DNA from: an uncultured Bacilli bacterium
GTDB lineage: Bacteria; Bacillota_I; Bacilli_A; RFN20; CAG-826
Length of the DNA stretch: 8,633 nt
NCBI GenBank assembly: GCA_944342125.1
Contig: CALVMF010000049.1
Span: 1-8,633 of the forward strand
Reading direction: 5' to 3'
Positions 5,428 through 8,633 of the stretch are shown here, piece by piece. Each line of letters opens with the position of its first letter. The first letter of the stretch is position 1. A model generated the notes under the pieces. That model saw only the letters and a program-made list of their open reading frames with translations, did no database searches and was not told the origin of the DNA. The translations under genes and the position numbers were made by a program.

Positions 5428-5885
5428 TAGTTCTTACCTCCTAAACTTTTGAAAGTTAATACTTCTGGGGATTGAGCTGCATGTTTGTGCTCAGGTCCTT
5501 TGTAAACAAATAATTTCTTATACATTTGTCTACCGAGTCTTCCTTTTGGAAGCATACCCCAAACTACTCTTTCAAATAACTCTACAGGATATCTTTCGAG
5601 CATCTCCTTTAAAGTTCTTACTCTTAAACCACCATTATAGCCACTTGCATTGTAATATTTCTTGTTTAAAGGCTTGTGTGTACCACTAACACTTACCTTT
5701 TCACAGTTAATAACAATGATGTAGTCGCCACAATCTTGGTTTGGAGTCCAAGATGGTTTTTCCTTACCCATTAAATGGACAGCAATTTCACTTGCTAATC
5801 TACCTAATGGTTTGTCTGTTGCATCAACAACATACCATTTACGAACGATTTCCTCTTTCTTTAAACTTGTAGTTTGTCTGTTCAT
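5427..5885 (-). CDS. rplM: 50S ribosomal protein L13 (uL13)
   Basis: L13 is an early-assembly protein of the large ribosomal subunit that binds 23S rRNA. The 152 residues include the conserved RKWYVVDATDKPLGRLASE (15-33), DCGDYIIVINCEKV (51-64) and the signature GMLPKGRLGRQM (110-121), close to the 140-150 residues usual in the family. The ATG at 5885 follows a strong TAGGAGG site (5900-5894). It is the first gene of the two-gene L13-S9 operon, with its own promoter at 5952-5981 and a short structured leader. In Firmicutes this operon is commonly thought to be feedback-controlled through a leader RNA bound by one of its products. Confidence 0.98.
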   Translation of the reverse strand: MNRQTTSLKKEEIVRKWYVVDATDKPLGRLASEIAVHLMGKEKPSWTPNQDCGDYIIVINCEKVSVSGTHKPLNKKYYNASGYNGGLRVRTLKEMLERYPVELFERVVWGMLPKGRLGRQMYKKLFVYKGPEHKHAAQSPEVLTFKSLGGKN

Positions 5886-5908
5886 TTCACTATCCTCCTA
5901 AAAATAAA

Positions 5909-5946
5909 AATCTTACCGGGACTTTAATTTTTTAGATTAGTGTCGT
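5909..5946 (-). ncRNA. Candidate L13-type ribosomal protein leader
   Basis: The 60-base untranslated region of rplM contains a GC-rich island (GUCCCGG) unusual for this AT-rich gap. In the RNA, AAUCU (5938-5934) can pair with AGAUU (5913-5909). GAC (5944-5942) can pair with GUC (5922-5920), which lies in the loop of the first stem, so the two helices would form a small pseudoknot. Low-GC Gram-positives are known to carry an L13 leader (an Rfam family) at this place, and this may be a short version. The helices are only 5 and 3 pairs long, so the match is tentative. Confidence 0.45.
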
Positions 5947-5951
5947 GCGTA

Positions 5952-5981
5952 ATTATAGAACTTTTAACGTAGTTAAGTCAA
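5952..5981 (-). promoter_or_regulatory. Promoter of the rplM-rpsI operon
   Basis: On the minus strand TTGACT (5981-5976) and a perfect TATAAT (5957-5952) are 18 bases apart, which is close to the vegetative sigma consensus. Transcription should begin near 5946, giving a leader of about 60 bases. The promoter lies in the gap behind the kinase gene. That gap has no strong terminator of its own, so some readthrough from the phosphate genes is possible. Confidence 0.85.
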
Positions 5982-6053
5982 TCCTTTTAATTGCAAAAAA
6001 TTCGACCAAAATCGTTAAAAATTATGCGTTGAACAGCAGGAAAGAAATACACA

Positions 6054-7730
6054 TTAATTATTAAAATAGATTTTAAACTCACTGCCTTGCATTACTTTAG
6101 AATCTACTTCAATTTTAAACCCATAATTTAAACAAATATGTTTAACAATTGCTAATCCAAGACCAGTTCCACCTTGTTCACGGCTACGTCCTTTATCGAC
6201 ACGATAGAATCTTTCAAAAATCCTTGTTAGGTCTTTTTTGTCAATTCCAATTCCATTGTCTTTTACACTTAAATATTTATCAGACAAGGTAATTATTATT
6301 TTTCCGTTTTCTTTATTGTACTTGATAGCGTTACTAACTAGATTTCTAACTAATCTATCAAGATCTTTAGGTACCATTTTTAAAGTGACATCTTTTAAAC
6401 GAACATGACAATCAATATTTCTTTCATTTATTAAATACTCAAAAGAACTTATCACATCCTTAATTACACTTTTTACATCAATGTCTACCTTTTTTTCGTT
6501 TGACATATTGTATTCAAGAGAAGATAAAGCGAGCATATCTTCAATTACGCTTTGCATCCTTTTGCTTTCTTTAATAACCGCTTCTCTTGCTTTTTCTATC
6601 TCTTTAGGATCATCAATAATTCCATTATCAATCATTTCTTCATAGCCAATTATTGTTGTTAAAGGAGTTTTAAGTTCATGGGAAGCATTTTGAAAAAATT
6701 CACGTCTAATTTTTTCATTTAACCTTTCTTGAGTTACATTAAAAAAGATAATCCCGACACCACTTTTATTACTATTTTGAAACACATTAAGTTTTAATTT
6801 TGTTAATAAAAACTTATAAATTTGACCATTGATTTCCTTATCAAAACTGCTTGTATTGTAGCGAAAAGCCTGCAAAAGTCCATTATTTAAGTCGTTTCCT
6901 AAAGCTAAACTATGGAACGTTTTATTTAAAACATTTTCTTTTTTTAACTCAAGTTTTTCTAAAGCAAAGCGGTTAATAAGAATGCAATTGTTATCTCCAT
7001 CAATAACAATAAATCCTTCTTCAATTGAATCTAAAATATAATAAGTTTTTTCTTTTTCGTTCCTTAAAATTTCAACTTGATCTTTAATAACTTTGCTAGT
7101 TTGACTTAAAGTTTCACTTATTATTTGACTTCCATCATCATTAGAAAGGTCGTAATTTAATCCAGCAATTTTCTCTAGCTCTAAAACATTTTCTTTTAGC
7201 TTATTTAATGACTTTTTATAAAGTTTATATTTGATAAAACCATATGCAGCATCAATAATCACTACTGCTATTGACCCATAAATCAAGATGTTAAAAGATG
7301 TTCTTTCTATAATCGACCTAGGTAGACCAACACGTATATAAGTTGGCCCATTTTTAACGACATAATAAAGGACTTCATAACCTAAAGTTAAAGAGTTTTT
7401 ATAATAAAAAGAGTTAGTATTATTTTTTAATTCTTCAAGTCTATCTTCAATTGCTGGTTCTTGATCTTCGTTATTTATTTCTAAAAGCACATCTGCATTT
7501 TCATCAAAAATAGTAACCCTTAAATCGATTATATTTTTATAATCTTCTTTTATCGAATCTAGGTTATCGTTAGTTGTTAAAGCTAAACTAACATTATTAG
7601 CGTAAGTGCTTAAATTATTTTTTGCTGTATTATCTGAAAGTATGTAAGAAGTTGAAAAAGATGTTAATAAAATTAAAATAGTTAAAAAGAAAACAAATAA
7701 AAAATCAAAAAGTACACTCTTTTTATTCAT
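6054..7730 (-). CDS. phoR: PhoR-like sensor histidine kinase with PAS domain
   Basis: This is a membrane sensor that autophosphorylates on histidine and passes the phosphate to the response regulator encoded just upstream. The 558 residues show a transmembrane segment (about 9-31), an extracytoplasmic sensor region (about 32-144), a second membrane segment (145-167), a coiled or degenerate HAMP-like linker, a PAS domain (about 227-335), the HisKA helix with FFQNASHELKTP (phospho-acceptor His351), and a HATPase domain. The HATPase has an N box (NLVSNAIKYN, 463-472), G1 DNGIGI, F box FERFYR and G2 GTGLGLAI. The layout and length agree with PhoR of Bacillus (about 580 residues). Its start overlaps the regulator's stop by eight bases (ATGAATAA), so translation is coupled. 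The phoU gene next door supports phosphate as the signal, but kinase specificity cannot be read from sequence. Confidence 0.85.
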   Translation of the reverse strand: MNKKSVLFDFLFVFFLTILILLTSFSTSYILSDNTAKNNLSTYANNVSLALTTNDNLDSIKEDYKNIIDLRVTIFDENADVLLEINNEDQEPAIEDRLEELKNNTNSFYYKNSLTLGYEVLYYVVKNGPTYIRVGLPRSIIERTSFNILIYGSIAVVIIDAAYGFIKYKLYKKSLNKLKENVLELEKIAGLNYDLSNDDGSQIISETLSQTSKVIKDQVEILRNEKEKTYYILDSIEEGFIVIDGDNNCILINRFALEKLELKKENVLNKTFHSLALGNDLNNGLLQAFRYNTSSFDKEINGQIYKFLLTKLKLNVFQNSNKSGVGIIFFNVTQERLNEKIRREFFQNASHELKTPLTTIIGYEEMIDNGIIDDPKEIEKAREAVIKESKRMQSVIEDMLALSSLEYNMSNEKKVDIDVKSVIKDVISSFEYLINERNIDCHVRLKDVTLKMVPKDLDRLVRNLVSNAIKYNKENGKIIITLSDKYLSVKDNGIGIDKKDLTRIFERFYRVDKGRSREQGGTGLGLAIVKHICLNYGFKIEVDSKVMQGSEFKIYFNN

Positions 7731-8403
7731 TCTTTAATTTATAGCCAACTCCGTAAACTGTTTCAATTAAATCTGAGTTTTCTTTGCCAATTTTCTTTCT
7801 GATTTCTTTTATGTGCATATCTAATATTCTCGTTTCGTAGCTTTTTTCACTTCCCCAGAGAACATTAAAAAATTCATCTCTTGTTATTGTTTCGCCTTTT
7901 CTTTTAAACATTAAATCGAAGATTTTAAATTCACTCATTGTAAAATGAATGACAGTATTATTTCGATAATATTCTTTGCTAGCGCTGTCGTAAGAAATGT
8001 TCCTTAAAGAAGAGCTTTCTTTCTTGATTTGTCGTCTTGCTCTAGCGTTAACGCGACTAATAAGTTCCAAAATGTCAAAAGGCTTCGCAATATAATCATC
8101 AGCTCCTAAATCCAGACCGTCAATCTTATTAATTGTTAAATTTTTAGCACTAATGATAATTATCTGAATATAATCGTTAGCATCATCTCTTCTAATTTCT
8201 CTTAAAATATCTTCGCCTGTTGCATCAGGAAGCATCAAATCTAAAAGTATCATGTCAGGCTTGACTCGAGAGAAAGCCTGTTTAAATTCAGCATAATTTT
8301 CAAATACTTTTACATCATAACCTTGTTTAGAAAGTGCCAAAAATATAATATGAGCTATATTTTTATCATCTTCTAAAGAGTAAATTAAATAAGGACGATT
8401 CAT
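7723..8403 (-). CDS. phoP: PhoP/PhoB-like response regulator (OmpR class)
   Basis: This is a DNA-binding transcription regulator, probably for phosphate-starvation genes. The receiver domain (about 5-118) has the acidic pocket E11-D12-D13, the phospho-acceptor Asp55 in LLDLMLPD, the switch Ser85 and the conserved Lys107 in AKPF. Residues about 130-226 form the winged-helix domain, ending ETRILDMHIKEIRKKIG and VYGVGYKL, the OmpR-family recognition helix and wing. At 226 residues it is of normal length. The ATG at 8403 is eight bases after the phoU stop and has only a weak AGAAAAGA ribosome-binding sequence, suggesting coupling to phoU translation. It overlaps the kinase gene by eight bases. 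The Pho assignment rests on the phoU neighbour. Confidence 0.87.
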   Translation of the reverse strand: MNRPYLIYSLEDDKNIAHIIFLALSKQGYDVKVFENYAEFKQAFSRVKPDMILLDLMLPDATGEDILREIRRDDANDYIQIIIISAKNLTINKIDGLDLGADDYIAKPFDILELISRVNARARRQIKKESSSLRNISYDSASKEYYRNNTVIHFTMSEFKIFDLMFKRKGETITRDEFFNVLWGSEKSYETRILDMHIKEIRKKIGKENSDLIETVYGVGYKLKNE

Positions 8404-8411
8404 AATCTTTT

Positions 8412-8633
8412 CTATAGTATCACTTTATCTTTATAATAGCCATTTTGAATATAAACTGTCCATTCAGCAATGTTGCTTGCATGATCCGCAATTCTTTCAA
8501 CATATTTAACTAATAGAGTTGTATAAATTACATAACTATCATTTAGAGCATATTTTTCTTTTAAAACAGGAATTTCACTTAAAAGCTCTAAATAAAGTTT
8601 ATCAACTATATCATCTCTTTTAATTACATCTTC
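8412..8633 (-). CDS. phoU: Phosphate-signalling protein PhoU, C-terminal part (runs off the window)
   Basis: The frame is open from the window edge to a TAG at 8414-8412 and encodes 73 residues. It contains KYVERIADHASNIAEWTVYI, the PhoU signature helix (compare the family pattern ERIxDHAxNIAEW), preceded by another helix of the three-helix-bundle repeat. PhoU is usually about 215-225 residues, so roughly the last third is present. It is a cytosolic metal-binding protein that links the Pst phosphate transporter to the sensor kinase and damps Pho signalling when phosphate is plentiful. The response regulator starts eight bases downstream, so phoU, regulator and kinase are probably one transcript. 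The Pst genes would be expected just outside the window. Confidence 0.92.
   Translation of the reverse strand, partial: EDVIKRDDIVDKLYLELLSEIPVLKEKYALNDSYVIYTTLLVKYVERIADHASNIAEWTVYIQNGYYKDKVIL

Noticed and set aside
6004..6045. Terminator behind the kinase gene
   Set aside because: Only a three-base stem (CGA/TCG) precedes the T-run, and the outer bases do not pair, so I did not annotate it.
1..8633. CRISPR array or phage genes
   Set aside because: No regularly spaced direct repeats of CRISPR size and no phage structural or integrase genes are visible on either strand.

Overview
The window is AT-rich DNA from a low-GC Gram-positive bacterium. It looks like the Bacilli/Mollicutes-related or Erysipelotrichia-like lineages, but the exact taxon cannot be fixed from the sequence. 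Supporting signs are A/T-rich codon use, consensus AGGAGG ribosome binding sites before the ribosomal protein genes, short sigma-A-like promoters, hairpin-plus-T-run terminators and a Firmicutes-type L13-S9 operon with a compact leader. The standard genetic code fits: Trp is read from TGG, and the eight gene ends visible are TAA or TAG, never TGA. Every gene I accept lies on the minus strand, so the window is read from right to left.

From right to left: the 3' end of phoU (8412-8633), an OmpR/PhoB-class response regulator and a PAS-containing sensor kinase form a tightly packed phosphate-signalling cluster. Next comes the rplM-rpsI operon (L13, S9), with its own strong promoter, a short structured leader and a strong terminator. 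After a 320-base gap follows a two-gene operon. Its first gene is a PlsC-type acyltransferase fused to a CxxC/CxxC zinc ribbon and an unrecognised C-terminal domain. The second, overlapping gene is a CBS-pair protein whose N-terminal helical region carries an RNxxxH (HEPN-like) motif. A monocistronic tRNA-Leu(UAG) with promoter and terminator comes next, then about 450 bases without a convincing gene, then a cytoplasmic family 31 glycosidase. At the left edge is what looks like the first ten codons and hairpin-bearing end of an IS3-type insertion sequence, running out of the window.

Most of this is ordinary chromosomal housekeeping plus one accessory sugar hydrolase. The parts that stand out are: (i) a short hairpin repeat with core CGATAACCATCG found three times between genes, twice forming terminator-like stems that differ by a compensatory base pair; (ii) the acyltransferase-zinc ribbon / CBS-HEPN-like gene pair, which looks like an undescribed membrane-lipid regulatory module and has a promoter placed so that its mRNA would be nearly leaderless; (iii) the insertion-sequence end, whose hairpin overlaps its own possible ribosome binding site; and (iv) three 10-bp-phased ACTT repeats upstream of the glycosidase.
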